64,000 nt of DNA from Zygnema circumcarinatum. Its lineage: Eukaryota; Streptophyta; Zygnematophyceae; Zygnematales; Zygnemataceae. Positions 48,101 to 59,745 of the stretch are shown piece by piece. The notes beneath the pieces are model-generated. The model was not told where the DNA came from. It searched no databases and was given only the letters and a program-made list of their open reading frames with translations. Where the stretch lies: positions 1,746,484 to 1,810,483 of the forward strand of contig CM074817.1 of assembly GCA_037447605.1 (NCBI GenBank). Reading direction: 5' to 3'. The position numbers and the translations under genes are program-made. Positions within the stretch are counted from its first letter, which is position 1. Every line of letters starts with the position of its first letter.

Positions 48101-51100
48101 AGGGGCAGAAAGCAGTACACGGCAGAGTCTAGGGCATGCGCAATATATGCACATACGTCATCTGCCCTCCCGCCTACATGCGCATACAAAAGGAGGATTC
48201 AGGAGCAGAGTTGGAGAGGGCTCTCATTGTTCGACCACTCGAAAAAAGCTGCTTTAGCGAGCGGTGGAAAAACGAAGCAGAGTGGAGGGACTCACTCAGC
48301 GGAAGGGCTTTGCGGATGACTGTGAATATGGGGACCCCCAACACGACGGTAATAAAGATATAGGCACAAGCCATTCCCCAAGCAATTGGCGTCTCCAGGA
48401 CATGAAGAGCCCACTGTCCCACCCAGCAACAGCATAAAGCATCCGCTCACGCTCAGGGCTTGCTGTTGCTGTTGTAAGTTGTCATAGCGTGCGAGTCAGT
48501 GAAGTTTCTCTGCACCTAAACCCCACAAGAAAAGGAGCGCACCTGAAACCCTTGCTGAATGAGGGCCTCGTGCGTTGCAGAGAAAGCTGCAGAGCCCTCT
48601 GCAGTGTAGCCAGTGATGTCCACACTTCCACGATCAACCAAGGCATCTCGCATCCTCTGTGGAATTGTAGCAAAAACCGCAGTAAAGTAAGTAGACTGTA
48701 GAGGCTCAACAGAGCGAGCTTGTGACTAGAGAAGCATTTCTTGCATCCACGCTAACCTGCAAGTCCACAATGTCAAGCCGAGAGAGTCGAAGTCCCAAGG
48801 GTGCTGCAGGCAGGCCCGGGGCCGTCCGCAGTTGGCGGGCGAGCAGCAACATCAGCTCTGTGAGGGAGGCATGCATCGCGACAGCTGTCACAGTAGCAGC
48901 TTCCGCTGCGCCCCCAACCCAAAGTGCACAACTCAGAAGCTTTCGTTGAAGAATTTAAAGGTACGGGTGGTGCATGGACTGGAACATGCCTTGCTTTGCC
49001 TGTTCAATGATGTCAGTTTGCCTGTTCAACAGTGTCAGTTTGCCTGTTCAATAGTGTCAGTTTGCCTGTTCAATAGTGGCAGTTTGCCTGTTCAATAGGG
49101 TCAGTTTTCCTGTTCAATAGGATTCGCCTCCCTTACCGGATCGCCAGCCCGCATTAGTGCAGAAGATGCGCCCTCCAAATGGCGCATCTGTCGCGAAACG
49201 CTGCCCTACTGCAGCCGCCATTTTGGTGTCCAACATTCCCACACATACAAATACACGCCTGTGCCCCCAGCCGCTTCTACCAACGCGTGAGATCTTTGGG
49301 TCGTGACTGAAGCTTCCCCAAGCTGCAAGCATTAACACATGACTCCTTCCGCTCCCATTGCCGACGAGATCAGATACGGGACTCCTTGCAATAGCGACTA
49401 TTGGCAGACCCGGCAGGCCTGCTTACCCCGGACACTGCTTTGCAAGAATGCGCGTGGCGTGAAGAGTCGGGAAAGTTTGTCCCGACTGTGAGAGAGCCAA
49501 GACGAGGGAGCTGCTGCTGAGAGCAGTGCCCAATTGGCAGAAGGAAAATCCGGCGGTGGAAATGGCACCACGAGCATTGCCCATCACTCCGATCACTTTG
49601 TTTGCTGACATAGGCACCACTCGCAGTTGTGGAAAGAGGTTCTGCATGCCCATCAAATTTATGCACCATCACTAAATAATGCGAGTGGTGTTTTTATTCC
49701 ATGGCGAGAGAAAGTGCTGAAGGAAGAAGCTGAGAGAGAGTTATGCTGACCTGGAGATCGGCTGCAAACTGTTCTCCCACCCAAAGGGAATTCTCGACAC
49801 CTACGACCAGCACATCTATCTCCCGCCGATTGTTGCCTTCTGATGGAACTTCGCCGGCTCGAGCACCTGCTTTCTCGCGCAGCATCTCGAACATTGCTTG
49901 GGCTGTCTGCCTGTTCAGGCTTGCGTCCGAAGCCCAGTCACTGCGGATCTCAGCTAGAATTCGAGGAATACTCTGCAGTAGTGTTGCCAATTCGACAGAC
50001 GAATAATTTGAGCGAGCATGACCACCTACATACTCCCTTGCCTAATACGTGCTTCCCAAAAACACGACTCTCTCATTCCTGTACTTCTCCACACAGACGA
50101 GAAACTTTGAGAACTGTACTCTTGAGCTCACCTTGATGTCCTGACCCACAAGATCGTGACGTGACATCGGAGGATGCAGGGCAACATAGCGGTTGTTTTT
50201 GAGGTTTACAAGACGCCCTGATGACTCCAGCTCCTCCTGGATGCTCCAAGGCCAGAGACCCATAGATTGCATTCCATCAATTCCTAAAATCAACCAGCCT
50301 TGTGTAATGTCATGAAGTAGAACTAGTGCAGAAAATGGTGAGACGCACGCATTAGACCTCACCGCGGAAATGTCTCTTGAACAGTTTATGTGAGGCAGTG
50401 GAAGAAGCAACAGTCAGATCAGCAAGAACAGATCTAGAAGCTTACAGATCCTACAGCACAGCTGAGTCGGCGATTATGCAAACGCAGCTGCACGAATGGC
50501 GCATTCTCCAGCACAAACGCCCTGCTCTGTGACGGAACGCCTCCCTCCACATCCACATGCCCAAGCAGCGAGTGAGGCAGGCCTGCATGCATGGGGTACT
50601 CCCCCTTGCTCTCCTCTGCAATGCTGTCATGCCCGGGTGGCAGCAGCAGCAGCTCCAAGACTTCGCCGTCCGCTTCATCGAGGTCAAGGCGGCAACTGAT
50701 GTGCTCTCCTGCTGACGCTTTCTTTCCATTCAATGTCGTTTTGGGCCCTTGCAAGGACACTTTTAAGGCATGCGATTCAGAAGAATAAAGCACTGCTCGC
50801 TGAGGGGGTGCGAAGCCCACTGAGAGCGGCTGATTGTATGCAGCGAGCACAACCCGGTCGGCATCAAGCGTGCAGCTCACCGCCAAACCAAAGGAGCCCT
50901 GCAGAATCATCGTTTGCCTAAGTGAGATTCTAGTTCTCGGTTCAACATAAAAAAGGTTGTGAGGGCCAAGAGTGCTCCATGGTTTAAAAGGCTGCGACGA
51001 ACTGGCATGCCCACCTTAGCATGTGCCAGAAAGTGTTTGAGCGCCCAGAAGAGGTCATTGTGGAGGAAATTGCGCACTGTCTGCTGTGCCAACATTTGCA

Positions 51101-54100
51101 GAGTCTCCTCAGGGAGGCCTGCCAACAGACTCTGCTCAGCACTGGATGCTTTCCGCAGAGCTGCTGCACCCTCACTGCGAAGGGCTCCATGGAGTGCTCT
51201 CTCCAATTCAGCTTCTGTTTCTCCCTTGATCACCTGCCAGAGGCTGCCACCTGGCACCTCATAGAAGTTTCACCAAAGGGGGGGTAGTAAGACAGCAGTC
51301 GAGCGCATTCCACAGCTAAAAATAGCAGCTTGGATTTCTTTTTTCTTTCCTTTACAGTGGCTATCAAATCAGTAAACTCACCGCAAGCTTTCCTATCGGA
51401 GTAGCTATCCTCTTTATCGTTTCCCACATCCTCCGGCTCCCGTGAAGTGTGGCTTGTTGTAGTTTTCGATAGGAGATTTGCGAAGGTGCGCTCTGCAACA
51501 GCAGCGAGAACTTCCAACGCACGACGAGATGGTGCAGCGCATGGGTCTCCAGGCTTCGCCATTACTACTTCGTCATATGAACTGACCACCACCTGCAGCA
51601 TGTGAGTAGGGCGTCTGGTCCAAATCAGAGCTGGCCCTCACTAACACAAGGGCCCTACAGAAAGGCATATAAGACCCTCCAACTTTTCTTCTATGGAAGG
51701 GCACCTGTTGGAATGCCAGGCGGAGGGAAGCACGCCAAAGGCCCTGCGTGCGGAGAAGCTCCATCAGACCGCCTATGACCACACTGTCACACTGCGCAGG
51801 GGCAGAGCTTCCGAGCACTCGATGTAGCCACAACGCCATCTCCGCATGCGTGCGATCTCTGGCAAAAGTGACAATTTGAGACTTCTACGGTTTCAGGACA
51901 TATTGCAAGGTGAAAACAGGGTTCTCGATTCCGCATCGACAGCCAGTGAACTGCACACACGTCCTCGGAAAGAAGAAGACTCACCGGCCAAACATGTTCC
52001 AGAACTCAAAATCCCCGTTGTGAGTGACAAACACGCCAACTTGCTCCTTGCTGCTGTAAGGACATCCATTAAGCTGGTTGACACGCCACATGTATTCTCT
52101 GCGAGTTGGGGTCCATTGATGCGGGTGGGTTTCCAGTGGAGAGGGGATGCTGGAGGTGGCAAACCTTGTGTGTCCAGCAAAAAGCTTCATGCTACTGCCG
52201 TCTCTACCTGTCCCTCTGGGTCTCCGTTGGAAACACCAGGTAAAAATAGAGCGAAGATAGGCCCAGATTTGGACAAGGGAGCAGCTCCACTGAAATCGTC
52301 CAATTAACTGTCATCGCAGAGCAGCAAGAAGCAGGGTGTCAAAATTCATTTATAAGATAAGGATGTCTTACGATTCCTTATGAACTTAGGCTAGACTGAA
52401 ATGGACTTCATGTTTGATTATGGACCATGCATATGATGAGCCCTGCTGAAAAAAACACAACTGCAACATGGGAAAGTCTGGAGTCTAATGGCTCTGTAAT
52501 GAAGTTAGAACCTCAACTTAATAAGGGGAGTGGTCGTCCACGAACTTCTCCTATCCATGCTGATTTACGTGAGAGAAACTAAAGAGTGTTTGAAATGGCA
52601 AATAGGATATCGCCAGACTCCTTAGATGAATTTTGGAGTGAGAGCTGTTTGTAAAACGGAGAAAAATCTAAATGTAAGCAAACGAGCAGAGAGAAGCCTG
52701 ACACTCTGTGCGGTGAAAGCTCGCCCTGGAAGAGTTACTGGGCAAGAAACAGGCTTTCTACGCAAAACAAAAAATCAAGCGCGTGCGCAAAAGTGAGTAT
52801 CATACACGAGGCGCGCAGTATTGTTGAGTACCTTGTGGGAGAGGGATTCACGCTTGGAGGGGCACACGCGCACGCGTACGGGAGTCATCTCTCCTCCAGA
52901 CGTCTCAAGGAAGGTGACTAGGCCTCCAGACTGCCCCCCACGTTCAGTCGACACGGCCGCCATGGCCTCCAGCACCGCCATTACATCAACTGCCTTCTCC
53001 CTGCCAGTAAGCCCAAAAAGAAACGTGACAGATCAACTTCTGCTCACTAATTGACTTCTCCAGGATACCTCCATTCATGGCGCAGGAGAAAGGTCTTTAA
53101 TCTCTGAGTCACGTATTTCCCGACCGTAAAAACTAGAAGAAAGGAGCTATTCCTATTTGAGGTGTTCCCCATGCCAAGCAAGAAAAGTAGGCACGTCTGC
53201 ACCTACGACCCAGAACCAATGTCGAAAGTCGTTTTACCTGAGACTGCTTACAGTCCCAGCAAGCAAGAGGCCGAAATTTCCGCAGAAGAATGCAGAATCT
53301 CCTACAGTTACCGGCAAACTTGCTCGAACCAAATCTGTTGCACTTGCTCCCACCAAGCAGCACAAGCAACCGAGCACAGCTTCTGCTCCGCAGTCCCTCC
53401 ATGGAAACACAGGGCCGTGACTAACTTCCCCTCTGTTCAAGGAAAGCATCCATTGGCCTCCACAGAAAATAATAAGACTTGCCAACCAGCCAGTCAAATG
53501 AATGGCTCTTGCAACATTGCTCTCCGGCCTGGCACAGCAGCTTATTCCCGTGCTAGTTTTAATGCTTGGTGTGAACCCGGGATTTTCTTTTTCCGGCGGA
53601 AATATTCTGTCCATGTTCTGAAAGCCTCGATCGATCGCAGCCAATGCAGAGGCTTCTAATTTTGGATGCGACTCAGGTGGGGAAGGGGAAGCGACCACGT
53701 GAGGGGCGAATGAAGCTGGCAGAGGCCTAAAAGGATTAAGTATAGAGAGCCAGACAGATATTGGAGTATTTCCTGCAAAGTTTGCAAAGGTGCAATAATC
53801 TTTAACTCCGCGCATCGCACAGCCTGCGAGCAAATGTGCCCACTCATGCAGCAGTGTTGCTATAATAAGTCCTAGTCGCAGGGACATGGCAGGAACCACA
53901 AGCGCCAGCAAACTTTGAAAAAGTTCTGCTGCTCCCAACTCTCCAGTCTGCGAAGCAAACCCTACAAATCCGTATCGCATAGAACTGCAGCAAGCAGCAG
54001 TTTCCAGCACCCTCAAAATGAGGAGGAAAGCCAACAGGCGCCCGGGCATCTCAAACCCGAGCGATGCCACGTGGAGCGCTCCCAGAAGCACAGACATCCT

Positions 54101-54112
54101 GGGAGCCTCCAT
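45183..54112 (-). CDS. Membrane protein with M50-like N-terminus, class II glutamine amidotransferase and SIS domains (GFAT-like), ~1620 aa
   Basis: Exons (minus): 53238-54112, 52832-53000, 51985-52289, 51705-51858, 51382-51592, 51015-51250, 50446-50898, 50132-50283, 49751-49972, 49427-49641, 49137-49258, 48757-48905, 48543-48656, 48296-48413, 47653-47773, 47397-47527, 47193-47273, 46101-46345, 45183-45965. Exon 1 encodes hydrophobic helices with ATLLHEWAHLLAG (HEXXH at residues 89-93) and ILNPFRP at ~126, reminiscent of M50 proteases. The amidotransferase starts at Cys277 (CGNFGLLL), then RGGQSGG, GHTRFATSS..ETHPH, and THNGDFEF. SIS-type sequence follows (ENSLWVGEQFAADL, LALSQSGQTFPTLHATRI, GYTAEGSAAFSATHEALIQQG). 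A hydrophobic segment (exon 14), a second SIS-like part and a polar Ser/Arg-rich tail complete it. All phases agree except exon 7 to 8. A hexosamine-type function is inferred; substrate and membrane are unknown. Confidence 0.72.
48996..49121 (+). repeat. 22-bp minisatellite in an intron of the amidotransferase gene
   Basis: About six copies of TTGCCTGTTCAATAGTGTCAGT with scattered substitutions, inside intron 48906-49136. No coding role. Confidence 0.9.
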
Positions 54113-54204
54113 GGCCGCGCCTCCTGCAGCAGCAGCCTTACCAGGAAGACCCCCTCAGCCCGAACAGCCCGCCCTCCGGCCCAGCCCTCAGACGGAATGA
54201 AGTT

Positions 54205-54213
54205 GCTTTTTAT
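54205..54213 (-). promoter_or_regulatory. TATA box of the amidotransferase gene
   Basis: Minus-strand GAGTATAAAAAGC places TATAAAAAG 93 nt upstream of the chosen ATG at 54112. A start of transcription ~30 nt downstream would leave a ~60-nt leader, which supports that ATG as the start. Confidence 0.6.
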
Positions 54214-54845
54214 ACTCGCCTGAGCGTACGAGACCGTACGGTACAAAAACCGTACTGTTATGTACCAATTACTACGGCACCTCTGCTGGCCTAAGCGTGC
54301 GCCACGCGGCAAAACTGATCGGTTGACCCAATGGCGGCGGCTTTGGCGGCGGCGACCGCGACCCCATTGGTCGAGCGCACTAGGGGCACACCCTAGAGGA
54401 CGTGTACGGTTATACGAATATGTACGACGGTACAAACGGATAAGCGCCAGCGCTGCCACGTCTTGGTGGCGGTTTCCTCGTGGATTTGTCCGCTGGCCCG
54501 GTCCAAGTACATCGCCGCCGAAACATTAGGGCCTAGTCAGCGGCCCTGAGCGAGAAAGTGGTTACTTTCAGCCAATGAGAGATCGACACGTCAGCAAGGA
54601 GTCCATGCTGGCACTTCGGCGGCTCCGTCGCGACTCGCGGCTGTACGGCTTCTTTCGGACCGTCCGATTCGGACCGACGACGACGAGCAACCGTCCGATC
54701 GGTTTGGACGGTTCGGTCGCCATTCAGCGGAGGCCATTGGTGCACATGGGCGCCGCCGAGGGTGCGTTGACACTGAAACCGTTGGGGACAACGGAACGCC
54801 GGCGGTGGCTGGCCCTCAGTGGGCTGTGCGGGATGATTTTTAGGC

Positions 54846-54905
54846 TTTTTATGATTCTAGGGTTTTAGGTTTAGAGTTTTAGGGTTGAAGGGTTTAGATT
54901 TTTAG
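54846..54905 (+). repeat. Degenerate telomere-like TTTAGGG units
   Basis: Consecutive imperfect units (TCTAGGGTTTTAGG, GTTTTAGGGTTGAAGGGTTTAG) of the plant telomere repeat type in an intergenic region. Too short and irregular to prove a telomeric origin. Confidence 0.5.
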
Positions 54906-55708
54906 TGTTACAGGATGTGAACACAGAACTCAAAGAGCAACATTCAGAGATTCAAGCGAGCAAGGAGGACATGATAAACAAACAACCCTTCCCATCTTGC
55001 GTCACACAAGGCATGGGCAGATCTGGGTGCCAAGAATTTACGCATTGCGTAGATGACTAATTACATTGTTTACAACTACCGCCATTGCAAAAAATGTTGG
55101 CCTATCTCAGCTACAGCGAAAAGAATAGCTGAAAAGAATTGACATAGTAATCGACCTAGCATCGATTGTAACCAATGAAATCAGGGTCACCTCTACACAC
55201 AGCATGCTACAGCAGGCTAACACCCAATCAAGCTATCTTTGAAAATTGCAGCTCTGCCGGAGGAGCGGTAAACATACAGAATCTGCAGCAGAGGCAAGAA
55301 TGAAGGCAAAACGTACAATGTTCGGAGTACATTCATAGAGAGGAGATAGGTGGACTGAAACGTAGTGAAGAGCACAACGAATAGGAATCTGCCAATCTCT
55401 CGTCAAAGTGAGAGAGAGTCATAGGCCTCTTCAAACGCATCCCTTCAAGCACGAATTTGAACTTCACTCCTCTCTTGGTCGCTGCATTGCCCAAAACTAT
55501 GGCCGGGCATGTTGGGGATGGGCCAAGAGCTGCAGCTCAAGAATTTCCTCCTGCAGGGCCCAAGCAATCGAGCTGCCACCAAAAGCTCTGCATCTCTGCA
55601 GCAGTAAAAGGAGACGCAGCACCTCATCCTCTCGTGTAGCAAGCCGATCGTCGTACATGCATGCATGCATGCATGGCCCCGAAAGCAGAAGAGAGCAATA
55701 GCAAGAAT

Positions 55709-58700
55709 TCATGCTCTCCAAGAGTCCCCTTTTGCCGATTCCAAAAGGCGCAGACGCTTCCTGAAGGTGAGCCCAATGACGACTCCCAAAAACACCAATC
55801 CCAATGACAGAGGGAAAAACCCATCTACATATTTTGCGCATGTGCCGCCGGCAGCTGTGCAGGGGTTTAGTGGCGATGAGGGATTGGCGGGGCATGCGAG
55901 GTTACTACTACCCGCCGGCTGCCCAATGCAGCGGGAGAGAGTGAGCCGATCTATGAGCATGAACACGAAGAATTTTGGCCATGCGGAGCCGAGATTGGAT
56001 AGGGTGTTGAGAAGAGTGAGGTATGTTCCACCCATGGAGGAGTCACTTATGCGTGCGAAAAATGTGCCCTGCAAAACCAGAAACTGCTTTAGGTTTTGTG
56101 AAAGCTTTGAGATTTCAGGAGGGTTTAGGATTTAGGACTTCACACTAAACAGGAAAATGCCTCAATTTGCTCCCTGCAGGTTACATATCTGTAACCCAAT
56201 GAACCTCACCTGTGCTACGAACATGATGGTCGATGCGAATGATGTGGTCAGTCCTACTGCAATGATAGCCGCGTAAAAAGCTGGGGCTGTGCGAATAGTG
56301 GCTCCCATTGGAAATATGGCCACTAGCAGTGTGGTCGTAGCCGCCGTGCCAAGTCGGAGGAAGTACCCCGCCAACCATGGGCTGAAGGGCCGCCCTCGGC
56401 TCGCCCAACGGCCGGCAAAAACCGCAAAGCAGAGCTCTAAAGGGAACTCCAATAGGACAATCAAAGCAATGGTTTCCTGCACACCTGCATATAGCAGATC
56501 AGCTACTTCCTCTACTGAATCTGACTGCAGATCATCATGGGTTCATCATCAGGGTTTTGGGACTGGGCATAAAAGGAGGAAGAGTTAGGTATATTCAAAT
56601 CAGTCTACAGTTTATGGTTTTAGGGATGAAATAGGTTTGGGTGACAGAGTTTGTTCACCCGAGAAACGCCCTTCTCCATAAGCTTGAACACTCCTGCAGC
56701 TTCTGCTGTGATGCAGCCCAACTGACATCCCATCCACATGTCCAGAATCAGAACCTCTCTGATCGTTTCTTAAATACGAGCTTTGAGTTTTTTTTTTGTT
56801 AAAAGGGATAGCCATAAGATCCCTGTGTTCAGATGATGCTGACCTTACAAAGCAGGAGCACTGTTGTCAGTGACCGGATATCTGGTAGTGAGAGAGAGAA
56901 TCAAATCAAGGCCAATCTGCAGAGAGATGCCTCCCAATGACCTTCACCCACCATGCAATCAACAAATTTTTTGGGCTAAAATGAGACTTCAAGGATGTGA
57001 ATGCATGTGATATCATGCACCAAGTATGGGGATACGAGAAAGCGTTGCGACTTTCCAGAGCCGTTGATACATTTGACGAACTCCGATTGAACTTAATGGG
57101 CCCCCTCCTGCATGATCTGTATCGCCTTCATCGAATCTTTCGTCACCATACGAGCTGCTGCTGAGTAACAAATAGTTTCCAGTGTGCGATGAATACATTG
57201 GTGGGGTAGATGTTGGGAGTTCCATGGAATCAGTGGGAGGAGGAGGGGGAGAGGACCCCCCCTGCTCCGTTTTAAAAAGAAGGAGAAGTGCTACAAGGAC
57301 GGATGCCCATCCCCAGAATACTAAATAGTTGGTGAGGGTCAAAACACCTGCACAGAGGATACACCCACACACGCATACATACATACACACAGATATGCAG
57401 TCAGCTTCCAATTGAAACCTGCTGCTCTGCTTGGATGCAGGAGGGGAGAGACCCTCACCTTGATCTCTTGAAACCCGTCGCAAGTAGCGGTTGCAGAAGC
57501 TGGAATCGCTCAAAGCCAAGAAAATGGTGAAGGAGAGGAAATAGCCGATGTTCATTCCTACCGTCTGCAGTTTTCCATGGGAAACAGAAACACTTAACAG
57601 ATTCCCATGCGAAACCTCTCACTGGTATGATATGGGATGGCATGGCATGGCATGGCATGGCATGCCGCACCTGACATGTGGAGGCGTGGCCGAGGCTCTG
57701 CTTGGAGAGGAGAGTGAGGGCCCATCCTGCAGCCACCTCTCCGCGGAGAGAGAGAGTCAGTCGGGGGAATAGAGCCTGCTATTGAGGGGGGTCCGGCCAC
57801 TGAAAGACTGCCACGTGGCACGTTGAGGTGGTCGGTCAGCTGTGAGAGAGTTTGATGGAGGCTGACCGTCTACTGCAATGTCCTGCATGAGAGCAATCCA
57901 TTCCCGCAAGGATCGCAAGGTTGAGAAGAGGGAAGTAGGAAAGGGGCGAAGGAAGCGACGAGGGGGTGAATAATGGAGTATCAGTGAAAGAGAGTATCGG
58001 AGAACTGGTAAAACTTGGCTGGAACTTGGAACGAAACTGCAAAGTAAAACAAATAATTGCTGAGCAAGATGCAGGAACAAAGGAGACTGTCTAAGTTATT
58101 TGCAAGAAAAAAAAGACTAATTCGTTACAAAATAGCTTCAACAGGTGCTCAGCGACCAAAACGTGTAAAGAGAGAGACATCACCCATAGAATAGATTCAC
58201 ACAGTTTCAAGACATGGAAGCTCATTATCTCCCCTATACTTTCCTAAAGTGGCCGCATGCTTACCTGAGTTGCCGCCAGCAGAACGATGACAAAAAAGAG
58301 TGACGTCATGGCCCGAACATTGGCAGTATCCAGCTATGCTCCCCTCCCTTCCCAAATCTCGGCATCAACTTCCTCCCATACAGACTTGTATGGGATATCT
58401 TCTGGTCAGCTGATAGTCTCTCTGCAGCAATTGCGGAGGAAGCTGCTTTCTCAACTGTGAGAGCTTGTACGACTGTATGATCCTCACTCTGAAACTCTAA
58501 AGGTCTCTGATTAAATAAAAATAAACCTTTATCACAACATCTCCGGGACCCTTGGAAAAAATGAGGTTCATTAGAGGGAAGTCAACTTGAGGCATACCCA
58601 AAACTGCGCAGTGGAGCTGGAGCAGATCATAAGCAAACCAAGCATCAGCTGAATGGGAATCACCCTGCAACACCACATCCAGAAAGTCTGCCTTCACTTA

Positions 58701-59541
58701 ATTCTGCTGCATGTCAATATGCCCAAACGAAGCTGGCCGAAAAAGTGATCCACCAACAAATTGAAGCTGCTATGGCTGTTTCATTCTTCCTTCACCTCCC
58801 TCCAAGAAAACCAAAGCAATTGCGATCACCAAACTGACCATGATTTCCTGCATCCAATAGCGGGATGGAAGACGGTATCCACTATGGGACTCCAAAGGAG
58901 CTTCATTGCATACGGGTAGCCTGCGAGGGAGAACATGCTGTCCAAGGACAACGATGACAGTGAGGACACTAAAGGGGCAGAGCGAGGCGGCCAACAAAGG
59001 GATTAACTGGGGAGTTGAAGTTGTGCGCACCCAATTTCAGTGTAGCTGGCCCTAGCTTTAAGAATGAATGGAATGCTTCCACTCGACAGCCCCAAAGGCA
59101 CTCCCTGAAGGGCATCTGCACATTCTCACACCCCTCGGATTCTTAACGAGCCTCTGCTATCTCCACTTCCTTTGAAGTTTTTGAATTGACCAGCATGTGG
59201 TCAATAATTCTACCCTTCACACTCTCCCAACGTTTCTGAAACTCCCTTATCTTCTCGCCGATCAGTTAAAGGGAGAAGAACAGGTATGACATTGATAACT
59301 CTGCCGATTATGCAGGTGACCATATGGCATCAGGGCTGAAGAGCAGGAGAACGAGAATATCAGAAAAGGAAGGAAGGTCCTCACAAAGCAGCACAAGAAG
59401 CGCCATGTTTGCGGCATCAGAGGAAACTCCTCTTCGAATCCCCCTCCAGCTCTTGCTGTCAGGGCTGCCTCCCTGGAGGCCCTCTTCTAGCGCCACCAGC
59501 CGCCCTGAGCTGTGGCTCGCCTTCCGCAAGCGCGCATCCAT
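55709..59541 (-). CDS. Acetyl-CoA transporter, SLC33A1/AT-1 type (major facilitator), 569 aa
   Basis: Carries acetyl-CoA into the ER/Golgi lumen in the animal family member; the plant role is little known. Exons (minus): 59385-59541, 59031-59115, 58839-58937, 58598-58664, 58265-58333, 57867-57882, 57671-57726, 57459-57564, 57021-57347, 56844-56881, 56659-56721, 56210-56476, 55709-56068. All phases close. Motifs: YALQGVPLGLSSGSIPF, FSLAGYPYAMKLLWSPIVD, FFVIVLLAATQ, DIAVDGWALTLLS, NIGYFLSFTIFLAL, TNYLVFWG, KLMEKGVSR, then ISDSSMGGTYLTLLNTLSNLG and AWPKFFVF near the end, all diagnostic of SLC33. The invariant DIAVDG is encoded by a 16-nt microexon. A polar, Ser/Asp-rich cytosolic loop (exon 9) is family-variable. 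Confidence 0.93.
57631..57664 (+). repeat. (ATGGC)n microsatellite in transporter intron
   Basis: Five to six pentamers, in the intron between transporter exons 7 and 8. Confidence 0.9.
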
Positions 59542-59745
59542 GGCGGCCTATTCACCTCTCCCCCAACTCGTCTCAAGTACGCACCTCCGCAGTTAGGGTT
59601 TGTTCATCTCCCTCCATGACCTCCTTTTCCCTTCGCTATCTGTGACCCACTCGCTCCCTACAGGAAAGCCGCTTCATGCCCTTCCGCCTCCAGGTCGTAT
59701 ATCTCCCTCGCTCTCTCCCTCTCCCGAAGCGAAGCCAATGCGGCG
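59542..59745. promoter_or_regulatory. 204-bp divergent promoter with telo-box
   Basis: The start codons of the acetyl-CoA transporter (leftward) and the oligopeptidase (rightward) are only 204 bp apart. TTAGGGTTT, a plant telo-box common in promoters of housekeeping genes, lies at 59593-59601. An out-of-frame ATG at 59737 just precedes the oligopeptidase start. Confidence 0.6.

Larger units (their letters stand above)
54113..55708 (+). other. Upstream region of the amidotransferase gene
   Basis: Rich in CGTACGG cores and GGCGGC at 54220-54800. A run of degenerate TTTTAGGG/GGTTTAG units lies at 54846-54905. The rest, to the transporter stop codon at 55709, shows no gene; a GCATGCATGCAT run lies at 55655-55672. 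Confidence 0.45.

Noticed and set aside
58839-58968. Alternative transporter exon 3 acceptor at 58968
   Set aside because: Gives the wrong frame after exon 2 (phase 2); the acceptor at 58937 restores the SLC33 sequence GMFSLAGYPYAMK.
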